Source of the DNA: Clostridium saccharoperbutylacetonicum N1-4(HMT)
GTDB lineage: Bacteria > Bacillota > Clostridia > Clostridiales > Clostridiaceae
Reading direction: 5' to 3'
Length of the DNA: 64,000 nt
Assembly (NCBI RefSeq): GCF_000340885.1
Contig: NC_020291.1
Location: 5,767,501-5,831,500 of the forward strand
This document shows, one piece after another, positions 9,891 through 23,431 of the stretch. A program made the position numbers and the translations under genes. Below the pieces are notes generated by a model, which was not told where the DNA came from, searched no databases, and saw nothing but the letters and a program-made list of their open reading frames with translations. The first letter of the stretch is position 1. Each line of letters starts with the position of its first letter.

Positions 9891-9997
9891 ATCTTTTAAT
9901 TAATTTTCTCTAACTATTTTATATTTGTTACCCTTAACCAATTTCATCTAATGTAGTACGATAATTTATCATCATATTCCTTGTAATATAAAAACTA

Positions 9998-11332
9998 TTA
10001 TTTATTCCAATCTGGATCTTTTTGCAATTTAGCTTGTTCAGTTCTTCTATTCATTATAGTTTCCAATACTTGCTTTGGAGTTAATGAACCAGTATACATA
10101 CCTTCTAAATCTTTTCCTACATCCATCCATTGACTATCAATATACTTAACCCCTGCTTGCACAACCATTCCCTTCTTTAAGGAATCAATATATTTTTTAT
10201 CTTCATCAGAATATTTTGATTTAATTTCTGGCCAGCAAAGTTCTGATAATCCTGGTTGTCCATCTAAACGTTTTTGTAAATTTTCAGGTTTTGCTAAAAA
10301 TTCGAAGAATTTTAAAGCTTCCTTTACATGCTTTCCATTTTTATTAACAAAATATGCATTGCTAGCAGGATTAACACCAATTGTTTGATTATCTGCCCAT
10401 GGCATTGCAAATATTCCAAGCTTATTAACATCAAAATTTGGGAAATCTGCTTTTACTTCATTTCTCCATGCAGATTCAGCAATAAACATTGCTGACTTTC
10501 CATTTGCCATTGACTCTTTTGCATTTTCAACTGAGTTACTTAAATAGTCTTTTCCATAAAAGCCTAAATCAGCAAATTCTTTAAGTTGAGAAATTACAGT
10601 TAATAATTCAGGCACAGAATCTAAATCAACTTCATTCTTGTTCAATTTATTATATAGATCTGGATGTTTTTCTTGATACATAGCTCCTGTTTCAAATAAA
10701 GGCAGTACTTGATGCCATCCATTTTGTGTACCTTCATAAATTGGAGTAACCCCTGAATCTTTTATCTTTTGACATACATTTTTAAATTCTTCATAATTTG
10801 TTGGTACCTTTAACCCTAACTTTTGGAATATTTCCTTATTATAAACATAGAAGTACATTTTCTTTCCTGGGAAAGTAATTCCATAAACTTTATCCTTGTA
10901 TGATATTGAAGGAAGTACATTTGGATCCATACGCTTTACCCATTCCTGATCTGTTACATCTTGAACGTATTTTTCTGGATTTACTCTTGTAACTAAATTC
11001 AAAGGATCTGCATCAGCGCAGAAAATATCTGGAGCTTCCCCTGAGTCTAATTTTACTTTTAATAAATCACGCCATTGAGCATCTGGTGAAATTTGAAAGT
11101 CTATCTTTATTCCAGTTTCCTTTTCAAAATCCTTTGCTAAAGTCTGCACCACCCCAGATGTTGGTAATCCTGATTGATGAGAGCCAAAAGTTAATGTTAC
11201 TGTATTTCCATTACTTGAGGTATCTTTGCTTGCATCTCCACTATTATTACTGCTTCCACACCCTACAAATGTGCCTCCAATTAGTACAGTCATACATACT
11301 GTGCTAATTAACTTCATTAAACGTTTATTCAT
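9998..11332 (-). CDS. Extracellular sugar-binding lipoprotein of ABC transporter
   Basis: A 444-residue family-1 solute-binding protein. The N-terminus has a Lys/Arg start, a hydrophobic stretch and a lipobox ending at Cys25 (GTFVGCGSS), followed by a Ser/Asn/Gly linker, so it should be lipid-anchored on the cell surface. The NGKSAMFIAESAWR segment and the aromatic-rich C-terminal half fit carbohydrate binding. It feeds the two permeases downstream. The ATG has GGAGGG upstream. A xylosylated oligosaccharide ligand is inferred from the linked alpha-xylosidase. Confidence 0.9.
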   Translation of the reverse strand: MNKRLMKLISTVCMTVLIGGTFVGCGSSNNSGDASKDTSSNGNTVTLTFGSHQSGLPTSGVVQTLAKDFEKETGIKIDFQISPDAQWRDLLKVKLDSGEAPDIFCADADPLNLVTRVNPEKYVQDVTDQEWVKRMDPNVLPSISYKDKVYGITFPGKKMYFYVYNKEIFQKLGLKVPTNYEEFKNVCQKIKDSGVTPIYEGTQNGWHQVLPLFETGAMYQEKHPDLYNKLNKNEVDLDSVPELLTVISQLKEFADLGFYGKDYLSNSVENAKESMANGKSAMFIAESAWRNEVKADFPNFDVNKLGIFAMPWADNQTIGVNPASNAYFVNKNGKHVKEALKFFEFLAKPENLQKRLDGQPGLSELCWPEIKSKYSDEDKKYIDSLKKGMVVQAGVKYIDSQWMDVGKDLEGMYTGSLTPKQVLETIMNRRTEQAKLQKDPDWNK

Positions 11333-11447
11333 AAGTTATCCCTCCACAAATTATATTATCATTTCCCTTTGATAAGCTTTACATTAGCTATATTCTTATA
11401 TTATCATTAAGCCTATAAATTAAACATAGATAAAAAAGAACTCCCTT

Positions 11448-11476
11448 TTGCACTTTTTTGAACATTATTATATAAT
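11448..11476 (+). promoter_or_regulatory. Putative sigma-A promoter of the sensor kinase gene
   Basis: TTGCAC (11448-11453), a 17-base spacer and a perfect TATAAT (11471-11476). The predicted start site near 11483 lies downstream of a possible earlier ATG-type start at 11448, which supports the later start at 11499. Confidence 0.7.
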
Positions 11477-11498
11477 ACTTTTGAAAAGGGGGTTTGAG

Positions 11499-13382
11499 AT
11501 GAAATATAAATTTTATTTTTCTCAAAAGATATATTTGTTTTTTGTTTATGGTCTTTTAGTAATAACAATGCTCTTTCTATTTTTTATTTGTTTATACTCT
11601 TTTTATAGTGATAATATTTATAAAAGTGCTAAGATAAAATCTGAAACTATCTGTGCATCTATTCACAAGTCAATATCAATAGAATTAAATAATATGTCAA
11701 CGGTTTCTATGAATATAGTTTATTCTAATGCTATAAAAAAGAATTTTACTAGCTTTGCAAATACAAATAACTATCACAAAATAGACCTTGAAAACTTTTC
11801 AAAATCAAGAGAAAACGTTTTAGCTATTTATGATATTATTACTGCAATAATAGGTCCATTTCAATCTGCAACTCAAGTTAATCTCTATACACAAAATGGT
11901 ACCTGTATTGGTTCTGGCTATTTTCAAGGAGTAGTTAATGTTGATTTTAAAAGTATTCCCTGGTATGAAGAAACTATAAATAAAAATGGCGAAAAAAATA
12001 TAGTTATCACAGATAAGCTATTAAATTCTAATACAAAACTAGACAATAAAAATCTTCATAATTATCTCTCTCTGACTCGTGTATTTTTTAATAGCACAAA
12101 TGAACCTGAAGGTATCGTTGAAGTTATACAAGATTGTAATACTGTGTTTTCTTTAATTCCAGAATTGAAAGAAAAAAATCCTTCAACCACCTTTTATGTA
12201 TATAATGAAAAAGGTCAGTTAGTATATCCTTATTCAAGTACTCTAAATCCAGAAGACACTATAAACTATGTAAATACTATAGAAAAAAATAATTTAGCCC
12301 AATCTACTGGATACTTTGTAAATGTTGATACTAACAAGGATGTATTATTATCTTATGAGAAAATAAATTCTTATAATTGGACAGTAGTTACTGTTGAATC
12401 TAAAGATATTGTATTTAAATCACTACAGTCCTTTAAGGAGACTTTCATTGTTATAATAATTACCTCTATTATATTTACATTATTTTTATGTTTTTTAATT
12501 TCAAGTCGATTAACTTATCCACTAAGTACATTGACAAAATCCACAAAAAAAGTAACTATAAACAGTGTACTGAATGAAAACGAAACCATTCTACCTCCAA
12601 TAAACAGCAATATACTTGAAATTTCAGAATTATATCAATCTTTTTTAGACATGTATGATAAATTGAGAGATTCGTCCCATGAAATATTGTTGCTTAAATC
12701 AGAAGAAACGCGTGCTAACCTTCGAGCAACACAATCATTAGTTAATCCTCATTTTTTATACAACAGTTTAACTACTATAAGCATTATGGCAGAGGAAAAA
12801 ATGAATGATGAAATTATTAATATCTGTTATGCGCTTTGCGATTATTTTAGATATATAACAACATACGATGAAACAGCAGTTCCTCTTAATTTAGAAATAT
12901 CATTTACTGAAAAATATATTGAATGTATGAAAATGAGATATGGCAATGATTTTATTTATGATTCGCAAATCAGTGAAGAAACAAAAGAAATTTTAATTCC
13001 TAAATTAATTGTTCAGCCAATTGTGGAAAATGTATTTAAACATGGTTTCACCTCATCACCTCCATGGCATTTAAAAATCACTACTACAACCAGTGATGAT
13101 AAATGGCTTATATACATTGAAGATAATGGAGGTCGCTTAACTGATGAAGAGAAGGAAACACTCTTATCTACTTTTGATAATTTAGATAAAAATATAGAAA
13201 TGAAATCATTAAAGATTGGTGGAATGGGACTTAAAAATGTTTATCTACGATTGCAGCTTTTATATAGCGACCAAGCTGTATTTTCAATTGATACTTCAAA
13301 AGAACATAAAACAATTTTTATAATTGGTGGTCCTATTCATTTAAATAAGGAGGATTTTTATGAACAATACACACACTTATAA
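11499..13382 (+). CDS. YesM-type sensor histidine kinase
   Basis: A 627-residue membrane kinase. A hydrophobic segment lies at about residues 12-36 and another near 312-334. Between them is a roughly 270-residue extracellular sensing region, followed by a HAMP-like linker. The HisKA_7TM-unlike, YesM-class phospho-acceptor motif NPHFLYNSL and the ATP-binding motifs (VENVFKHGF, GGMGLKNVYLRL) are clear. The ATG at 11499 has AAAGGGGG upstream. It overlaps the regulator gene by 23 bases and diverges from the sugar importer, so it probably senses the sugar or its bound form and controls that operon. Confidence 0.9.
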   Translation: MKYKFYFSQKIYLFFVYGLLVITMLFLFFICLYSFYSDNIYKSAKIKSETICASIHKSISIELNNMSTVSMNIVYSNAIKKNFTSFANTNNYHKIDLENFSKSRENVLAIYDIITAIIGPFQSATQVNLYTQNGTCIGSGYFQGVVNVDFKSIPWYEETINKNGEKNIVITDKLLNSNTKLDNKNLHNYLSLTRVFFNSTNEPEGIVEVIQDCNTVFSLIPELKEKNPSTTFYVYNEKGQLVYPYSSTLNPEDTINYVNTIEKNNLAQSTGYFVNVDTNKDVLLSYEKINSYNWTVVTVESKDIVFKSLQSFKETFIVIIITSIIFTLFLCFLISSRLTYPLSTLTKSTKKVTINSVLNENETILPPINSNILEISELYQSFLDMYDKLRDSSHEILLLKSEETRANLRATQSLVNPHFLYNSLTTISIMAEEKMNDEIINICYALCDYFRYITTYDETAVPLNLEISFTEKYIECMKMRYGNDFIYDSQISEETKEILIPKLIVQPIVENVFKHGFTSSPPWHLKITTTTSDDKWLIYIEDNGGRLTDEEKETLLSTFDNLDKNIEMKSLKIGGMGLKNVYLRLQLLYSDQAVFSIDTSKEHKTIFIIGGPIHLNKEDFYEQYTHL

Positions 13383-14127
13383 AATTATCGTAGTCGAAGA
13401 TGAGCCTCTTATAAGACAAAATATAATAAAAAAAATAAATTCTTTATCCATACCTTTTGAATTGGTTGGTGAAGCTGGTAATGGAGAAAGTGCTATTTCT
13501 CTTGTTGAACAATTATATCCGTCCTTAGTTATCACTGATATAAAAATGCCACAATGTGATGGCCTTGAATTAATTAAATATCTACATAAAAATCATCCAC
13601 ATATTAAATCTATAATATTAAGTGGATATAATGATTTTAAATATGCCCAAACTGCACTAAAATATGGTGTTAAAGATTTTTTATTAAAACCCATTAAACT
13701 TGATGAACTAAGCACAGCACTTCAAAATATCCTTGTTATGCTTGACTCAGAAAATAAAGAATTATCTTCATTTTCCATTGATCCAAATAACTTGAAACCT
13801 GAAAACTTAAGTCAACTTTTAGAAAATTATTTGCTAAAAAATTATGCTTCAATAATTTCTATTCATGATATTGCTGAAAAATTTGGATTTACAAATGAGT
13901 ATTTGAGCAAGATATTTAAAAAATACACTGGTGTAACACCTATAAAATATATCACTAAAATTCGAATTAATGAGGCTAAACAACTTTTAATTAATCAACC
14001 TGAACTAGAAATAAAGAAGGTAGGAGAATTGATTGGATATAAAGACGCTTTTTATTTTAGTCGTGTATTTAAATCAAATGTAGGTGTATATCCTACCGAT
14101 TACAGAATGCAATACAAAGATCACTAA
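13360..14127 (+). CDS. YesN-type response regulator with AraC DNA-binding domain
   Basis: A 255-residue regulator. The receiver domain (1-120) has the acidic pair EDE, phospho-acceptor Asp in VITDIKMPQCDG and Lys in FLLKPIK. An AraC/XylS double helix-turn-helix follows at about 155-250 (SIHDIAEKFGFTNEYLSKIFKKYTG and the second helix near GELIGYKDAFYFSRVFK). It is shorter than Bacillus YesN because the middle region is nearly absent. AAGGAGG within the end of the kinase gene is its ribosome binding site. It is the likely activator of the importer/alpha-xylosidase operon. Confidence 0.92.
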   Translation: MNNTHTYKIIVVEDEPLIRQNIIKKINSLSIPFELVGEAGNGESAISLVEQLYPSLVITDIKMPQCDGLELIKYLHKNHPHIKSIILSGYNDFKYAQTALKYGVKDFLLKPIKLDELSTALQNILVMLDSENKELSSFSIDPNNLKPENLSQLLENYLLKNYASIISIHDIAEKFGFTNEYLSKIFKKYTGVTPIKYITKIRINEAKQLLINQPELEIKKVGELIGYKDAFYFSRVFKSNVGVYPTDYRMQYKDH

Positions 14128-14146
14128 AATGAGATAATATTTTTAT

Positions 14147-14186
14147 AGGAGATTATCATGCTATTCATGATAATCTCCTAATCTTT
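14147..14186. terminator. Terminator after the response regulator gene
   Basis: Arms AGGAGATTATCATG (14147-14160) and CATGATAATCTCCT (14166-14179), then a T-rich stretch. It stands between convergent genes and may serve both. Confidence 0.85.
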
Positions 14187-14203
14187 TATTATTAATTATA
14201 CAT

Positions 14204-15493
14204 TTATTCTCCAAAAGCTTGTGATAAATCATAGATTATATCATCAATATGTTCTGTTCCTATTGAAAGACGAATTGTATTTGGTTTTATTCCTGATTCT
14301 TTTAACTCAGTTTCATTCATTTGCGAATGAGTAGTGCTAGCTGGATGGATTACTAACGATTTAACATCAGCTACATTTGCAAGTAAAGAGAATATTTCTA
14401 ACTTATCAATAAAGTCTTGTGCTTCCTTTGCACCACCTTTAATTTCAAATGTAAATATAGACCCTGCTCCATTTGGAAAGTATTTATTGTATAGCGCATT
14501 ATCTGGACTTTCAGGTAATGATGGATGATTAACACTTTCAACCTTTGGATGATTTTTTAAGAAATCTACCACTTTTAAAGCATTTTCAACATGACGTTCA
14601 ACTCTAAGTGAAAGAGTTTCTAGTCCTTGTAATAATAAGAATGAATTAAATGGACTTATGCATGCTCCTGTATCTCTTAATATAACCGCACGAATCCTAG
14701 TTACATATGCAGCTGGTCCAACAGCTTCGGCAAATTTAATTCCATGATAGCTTGGATCAGCTTCACTTAGTTGTGGGAATTTCCCTGATCCTATCCAATC
14801 GAATTTTCCTGAATCTACAATTATTCCTCCAAGAGAGGTTCCATGTCCACCTATGAATTTTGTAGCTGAATGAACAACAATATCAGCTCCATGTTCAATT
14901 GGTCTAAATAAATATGGTGTTCCAAAGGTGTTATCTACTATTAGTGGAATTTTATGCTTATGTGCAATTTCTGCAAGAGCATCTACATCTATAATATTAG
15001 AATTTGGATTTCCAAGTGATTCTATAAAAATGGCCTTTGTATTTTCTTGAATTGCATTTTCAAAATTTGACAAGTCTGATGGGTCTACAAAAGTTGTTGT
15101 CACCCCATTGTTTGGGAATGTATGTGCTAGCAAATTATATGATCCGCCATATATAGTGTTTTCAGAAACTATATGATCCCCTGCTTTAGTTATATTTTGA
15201 AAAGCATATGTTATTGCTGCTGCCCCTGATGCTACTGCAAGTCCTGCTACTCCACCTTCTAAAGCTGCAACACGTTTTTCAAAAACATCTTGTGTAGAAT
15301 TTGTTAAACGTCCATATATGTTACCTGCATCTGCTAATCCAAATCTTGCAGCTGCATGTGCTGAATTCTTAAATACATATGACGTTGTTTGATAAATTGG
15401 TACTGCTCTTGCATCTGTTGCTGGATCTGGTTGTTCTTGTCCAACATGAAGTTGTAATGTTTCAAATTTTAATTTTCTTTCTTGATTACTCAT
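14204..15493 (-). CDS. metY: O-acetylhomoserine sulfhydrylase (PLP enzyme)
   Basis: A 429-residue cytoplasmic enzyme of the Cys/Met metabolism PLP family, making homocysteine from O-acetylhomoserine and sulfide. The PLP-lysine motif [10 protein letters not shown] is near residue 210. The start [25 protein letters not shown] and the length of about 430 point to the sulfhydrylase rather than cystathionine synthases of about 380. The ATG at 15493 is chosen because GGGGGC lies 7 bases upstream; a longer frame to 15562 would begin inside the leader close to the terminator. An upstream SAM riboswitch with a terminator indicates repression by methionine surplus. Confidence 0.92.
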   Translation of the reverse strand: MSNQERKLKFETLQLHVGQEQPDPATDARAVPIYQTTSYVFKNSAHAAARFGLADAGNIYGRLTNSTQDVFEKRVAALEGGVAGLAVASGAAAITYAFQNITKAGDHIVSENTIYGGSYNLLAHTFPNNGVTTTFVDPSDLSNFENAIQENTKAIFIESLGNPNSNIIDVDALAEIAHKHKIPLIVDNTFGTPYLFRPIEHGADIVVHSATKFIGGHGTSLGGIIVDSGKFDWIGSGKFPQLSEADPSYHGIKFAEAVGPAAYVTRIRAVILRDTGACISPFNSFLLLQGLETLSLRVERHVENALKVVDFLKNHPKVESVNHPSLPESPDNALYNKYFPNGAGSIFTFEIKGGAKEAQDFIDKLEIFSLLANVADVKSLVIHPASTTHSQMNETELKESGIKPNTIRLSIGTEHIDDIIYDLSQAFGE

Positions 15494-15593
15494 AGTTTTT
15501 GCCCCCATTTTATATAAATTTAATAATCCTGAATAATAAAATTTTTCCATCAAAGTTTCCAAGTTTAATTAAAATAATTATGTATTTATATAC

Positions 15594-15625
15594 CAAAAAA
15601 GCTACTTTCCGAATAAGAAGGTAGC
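15594..15625 (-). terminator. Expression-platform terminator of the SAM riboswitch
   Basis: On the minus strand GCTACCTT and AAGTAGC pair around a short loop and are followed by TTTTTT. It lies between the riboswitch aptamer and the metY start, where SAM-I switches place their regulatory terminator. Confidence 0.85.
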
Positions 15626-15639
15626 AGAAAAATTCATAT

Positions 15640-15752
15640 ACATTCTTATCTTTCAGATTTAACATCTGCAGGAATTAGCACCTTAAATTTAAAGTATAAA
15701 ATTCAGGTTGCTAGACATCACAGGGCCAGTCCCTCCGTCTTTCTTGATAAAA
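15640..15752 (-). promoter_or_regulatory. SAM-I (S-box) riboswitch upstream of metY
   Basis: The minus strand carries the S-box signature in order: TTATCAAGAAAG, GGAGGGACTGGCCC, TGATG, GCAACC, GGTGCTAATTCCTGCAG and a closing GAAAGATAAGAATG that pairs with the 5' segment. SAM binding in this class favours the terminator and turns off sulfur-assimilation genes. It fits the metY gene directly downstream. Confidence 0.95.
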
Positions 15753-15794
15753 AATTTTTAATTTTATTATTCTTAGTTGTTTACTATGATATAA

Positions 15795-15823
15795 AGTATA
15801 TCTTCTTTATATCTTCATGTCAA
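15795..15823 (-). promoter_or_regulatory. Putative sigma-A promoter of the SAM riboswitch-metY transcript
   Basis: TTGACA (15818-15823) and TATACT (15795-15800) on the minus strand with a 17-base spacer, placing transcription start about 35 bases before the aptamer. Confidence 0.8.
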
Positions 15824-15950
15824 TACCATTTTCTAATTATTTTTTACTTTTTATTAATATTTCTTTAATATATACCTGTTATAAATTTTAAAATAGCAAT
15901 AAATCTCCTTTTATATTATTACTTACCTAATTATAATAACTATAAATAGT

Positions 15951-17702
15951 TTATTCATTTAAATATACTAGCTCTCCATTAAAATAAGTTCTATTTATAT
16001 TAATATTCCCTATATCTAAAGGATTGGTCCAAACTATATCCTTATCCAATACTATAAAATCTGCTTTTTTTCCAATTTCCAAACTTCCGATTTCCTTCTC
16101 CTTACCTAAAACATAAGCAGCATTTATAGTGAACATTTTTATAGCTTCAACAATTGATATTCTCTCCCTTGGATTTAATCTATACTTCACATCATTCATA
16201 TTTATAATTTCTGGATATCCAGATGGCAAGAAATCATATAAATTTCTAACTGTTGCACACTCTATAGCCTCCAATGGATTTATCTTTACTGAAGTATTGT
16301 CATCAGAAGTTGCTGCTGTGATTACTCCTAAATCAACTAATGATTTAACAGGATATTGCCTATAGGCTCTTTCTTTTCCTATAGCTAATACTTCATTTTT
16401 GCTCAAACTCATAGATTTATAAAACCAACATGGCTCTATTATTGTATTAATTTTTAAAGCCTTCATTTTTCTTATATAATACTGTGTTATTAAATCTACA
16501 TGGATTAATGAATTTCTGAATGTCTTGTTTTGATTATTTATTATTGAATATTCTATTCCATCTATTGCAAACTTACAAGCTAAATCTCCTTTGGCATGAA
16601 TACAAACATTAAACTCTAATCTATTTGCCATCTTTATTCCTTCTTTAAGCTCATTAATATTCCACAAGAATAAGCCTTGCTTCTCATTACATTTGTCATC
16701 AATTAATGTATAAGGTTTAAACAAAAATGCCGTCATATTTTCTATAATTCCATCTGAAAAAAACTTTGCTACTGAAACTAAAAATAATTCTGTACTATAT
16801 ATTATCCTATTTCTTTTAAGTTCATGTAATTGCTCATTTACACTTCTTTTACATAATTCTTTAGGTAAAATTGTCACCCCATATACTATTCTCAATTTAA
16901 GTTCTTTCATGTTCTCCAATTTTCCATAAAGCTCTAGAGGCATCTTCACTTCTTTAGTATCAATTAATCCTATAGTTGTTACCCCATGAGAATGTTGCAA
17001 TTTTTGATACTTTATAAAATTATCTATATAATCTTTATCTTCATATTTACCTATCCAATCAATATTAACTAAGTAAACAGCATTCTCTTTTAATATACCC
17101 CACAGTTGATTTTGCTCATCTAATTCTATTCTTCCACCATTTGGAACGTTCGTATTTGGAGTTATTTTAAAATATTCAAACGCCTTACTATTTAGCCATA
17201 AAGAATGGCCATCAAATGATCTTAATACTATTGGTTTATCCGTTTCTATTTTATCAAGCCATTTCTTATTAGGTCCTTTAAATACCTCGCTGTAATAATT
17301 TAGTTCTTCCCCACTTTTTTCAAAAATTGAATTTCTCCAACCTATCCCATAAATAATTTTCTCGTCTGGATGTGTGTCAATGTAATTTTGAATATATATT
17401 AAATACTCTGTAACATTATTACATTGGAATAGAGATAAATCTCCTTTTGTCATTATACCTCTGTCTGACATATTGCAGTGAGCATCAATAAAACCAGGTA
17501 ATACTGTTCTAGATTTTAAATCTATTATTTCTTTTTTATCAATAAAGTAATTACTTATTTCATCATTAGTTCCTAAGGCTACTATTTTTCCATCTTTAAT
17601 TGCCATAGCTTCATATATACTACTTTTCTCATCAATACTGTATATAACTCCATTAATAAAAACCTTTACTATATCACTAGCAGATTTTTCATTTAATTTC
17701 AT
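15951..17702 (-). CDS. YtcJ-like metal-dependent amidohydrolase
   Basis: A 583-residue protein of the Amidohydro_3 group. The N-terminal beta-sandwich is followed by a barrel with the metal motif in LPGFIDAHCN (an HxN variant rather than HxH). Other putative ligands are in NVCIHAKGD near residue 360, SLIHVDLI, and AATSDDNTS near residue 459. The C-terminal ADFIVLDKD segment is typical. The natural substrate of this group is generally unknown. It has a GAGGGG site before the ATG and no terminator recognised between it and metY's leader; it is otherwise a single gene. Confidence 0.85.
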   Translation of the reverse strand: MKLNEKSASDIVKVFINGVIYSIDEKSSIYEAMAIKDGKIVALGTNDEISNYFIDKKEIIDLKSRTVLPGFIDAHCNMSDRGIMTKGDLSLFQCNNVTEYLIYIQNYIDTHPDEKIIYGIGWRNSIFEKSGEELNYYSEVFKGPNKKWLDKIETDKPIVLRSFDGHSLWLNSKAFEYFKITPNTNVPNGGRIELDEQNQLWGILKENAVYLVNIDWIGKYEDKDYIDNFIKYQKLQHSHGVTTIGLIDTKEVKMPLELYGKLENMKELKLRIVYGVTILPKELCKRSVNEQLHELKRNRIIYSTELFLVSVAKFFSDGIIENMTAFLFKPYTLIDDKCNEKQGLFLWNINELKEGIKMANRLEFNVCIHAKGDLACKFAIDGIEYSIINNQNKTFRNSLIHVDLITQYYIRKMKALKINTIIEPCWFYKSMSLSKNEVLAIGKERAYRQYPVKSLVDLGVITAATSDDNTSVKINPLEAIECATVRNLYDFLPSGYPEIINMNDVKYRLNPRERISIVEAIKMFTINAAYVLGKEKEIGSLEIGKKADFIVLDKDIVWTNPLDIGNININRTYFNGELVYLNE

Positions 17703-17855
17703 TATTCAGCTAACACCCCTCTTAATTAACTCTTTATTTAAAAATACAGTTTATTATATTCATAAAACCTAAAATAATTAAAATTTTTTATATTTTTTTA
17801 TTATTAATGTATTAATAGTAATATTATGATAAATACTTATATTTAATCATAATAA

Positions 17856-17885
17856 AAAACGATAGCTATAATAACTATCGTTTTA
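17856..17885 (-). terminator. rRNA operon terminator
   Basis: Arms AAAACGATAG and CTATCGTTTT with a 9-base loop, ending in T on the minus strand just after 5S rRNA. Confidence 0.85.
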
Positions 17886-17890
17886 TCTTA

Positions 17891-18006
17891 CCTCGCAACG
17901 TCCTACTCTGCCACACAGTCTCCCATGCAGTACCATCGGCGCTATAGACCTTAACTTTCCTGTTCGGAATGGGAAGGAGTGTTACCTCTATGCCATCATC
18001 ACGAGA
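17891..18006 (-). rRNA. rrf: 5S ribosomal RNA
   Basis: The minus strand shows the conserved 5S core (CCCATTCCGAACAGG-like segment and GCCGATGGTACTGC), about 116 nt, with complementary ends. It is the last gene of the rRNA operon. Ends are approximate by a few bases. Confidence 0.95.
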
Positions 18007-18068
18007 TCTTTATTCAGTTTACAGTTGCTAGATGATATTCCTTCGGAATATCTTTTGAAAGAAGTTGT

Positions 18069-21117
<3,049 letters not shown>

Positions 21118-21286
21118 ACAATTTGCTTGCTTATTACCCCCAATTGCTTCGTCAGCTGCAAATTTTATTCATTCACGTACGTGAAGTACGCTTCATTTCA
21201 TAAAATTTTTGCTTCCTCGCACTTGTTGCTACTAAGCTAAGCAACAATTTTGCTGTTTTTTAGCAAAATTTTTTTGAAAGACTTAG

Positions 21287-22997
<1,711 letters not shown>

Positions 22998-23064
22998 CCA
23001 TTTTCTTTCTTACAACTTTCACTGTAATCTTTAATCGTTTGCTGTCGTTTCTGACAGCTTATTT

Positions 23065-23093
23065 AGTATATCATCACCCGATTGCTCTGTCAA
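23065..23093 (-). promoter_or_regulatory. rRNA operon promoter
   Basis: A perfect TTGACA (23088-23093), a 17-base spacer and TATACT (23065-23070) on the minus strand, about 150 bases before 16S. A CTGTC/GACAG hairpin follows at the start region. Confidence 0.85.
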
Positions 23094-23353
23094 CAACTTT
23101 TTTCAAATTCTTTTAAGTTATCTTTATAACTTTCATCAATCAATTCGTTTTTAGTTGTTTACGCATCTCAGCGACGTGTTTTATCTTAACATCTCTATTC
23201 TATCAATATTTCTACAAATCTAGTCTTTAACATCATTTACATTAATATTTCTCAATAATACTCTATTTTATTCATTTATATGCATATTGATACACTTGGA
23301 AATGTTGACTTCTATTTATTTTATCTATCGGCAGAAAGTAACTTATAAGCACG

Positions 23354-23393
23354 AAAAAAAAGATTCAAAGCTTTTTACTTCAAATCTTTTTTC
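23354..23393 (-). terminator. Terminator of the YcdB/SLH gene
   Basis: AAAAAAAAGATT and AATCTTTTTT arms with an internal imperfect stem, ending in T on the minus strand about 40 bases after the stop codon. Confidence 0.7.
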
Positions 23394-23431
23394 TTAAACT
23401 ACTCCACTAATTTATGAAGTTTAATTGTAAT

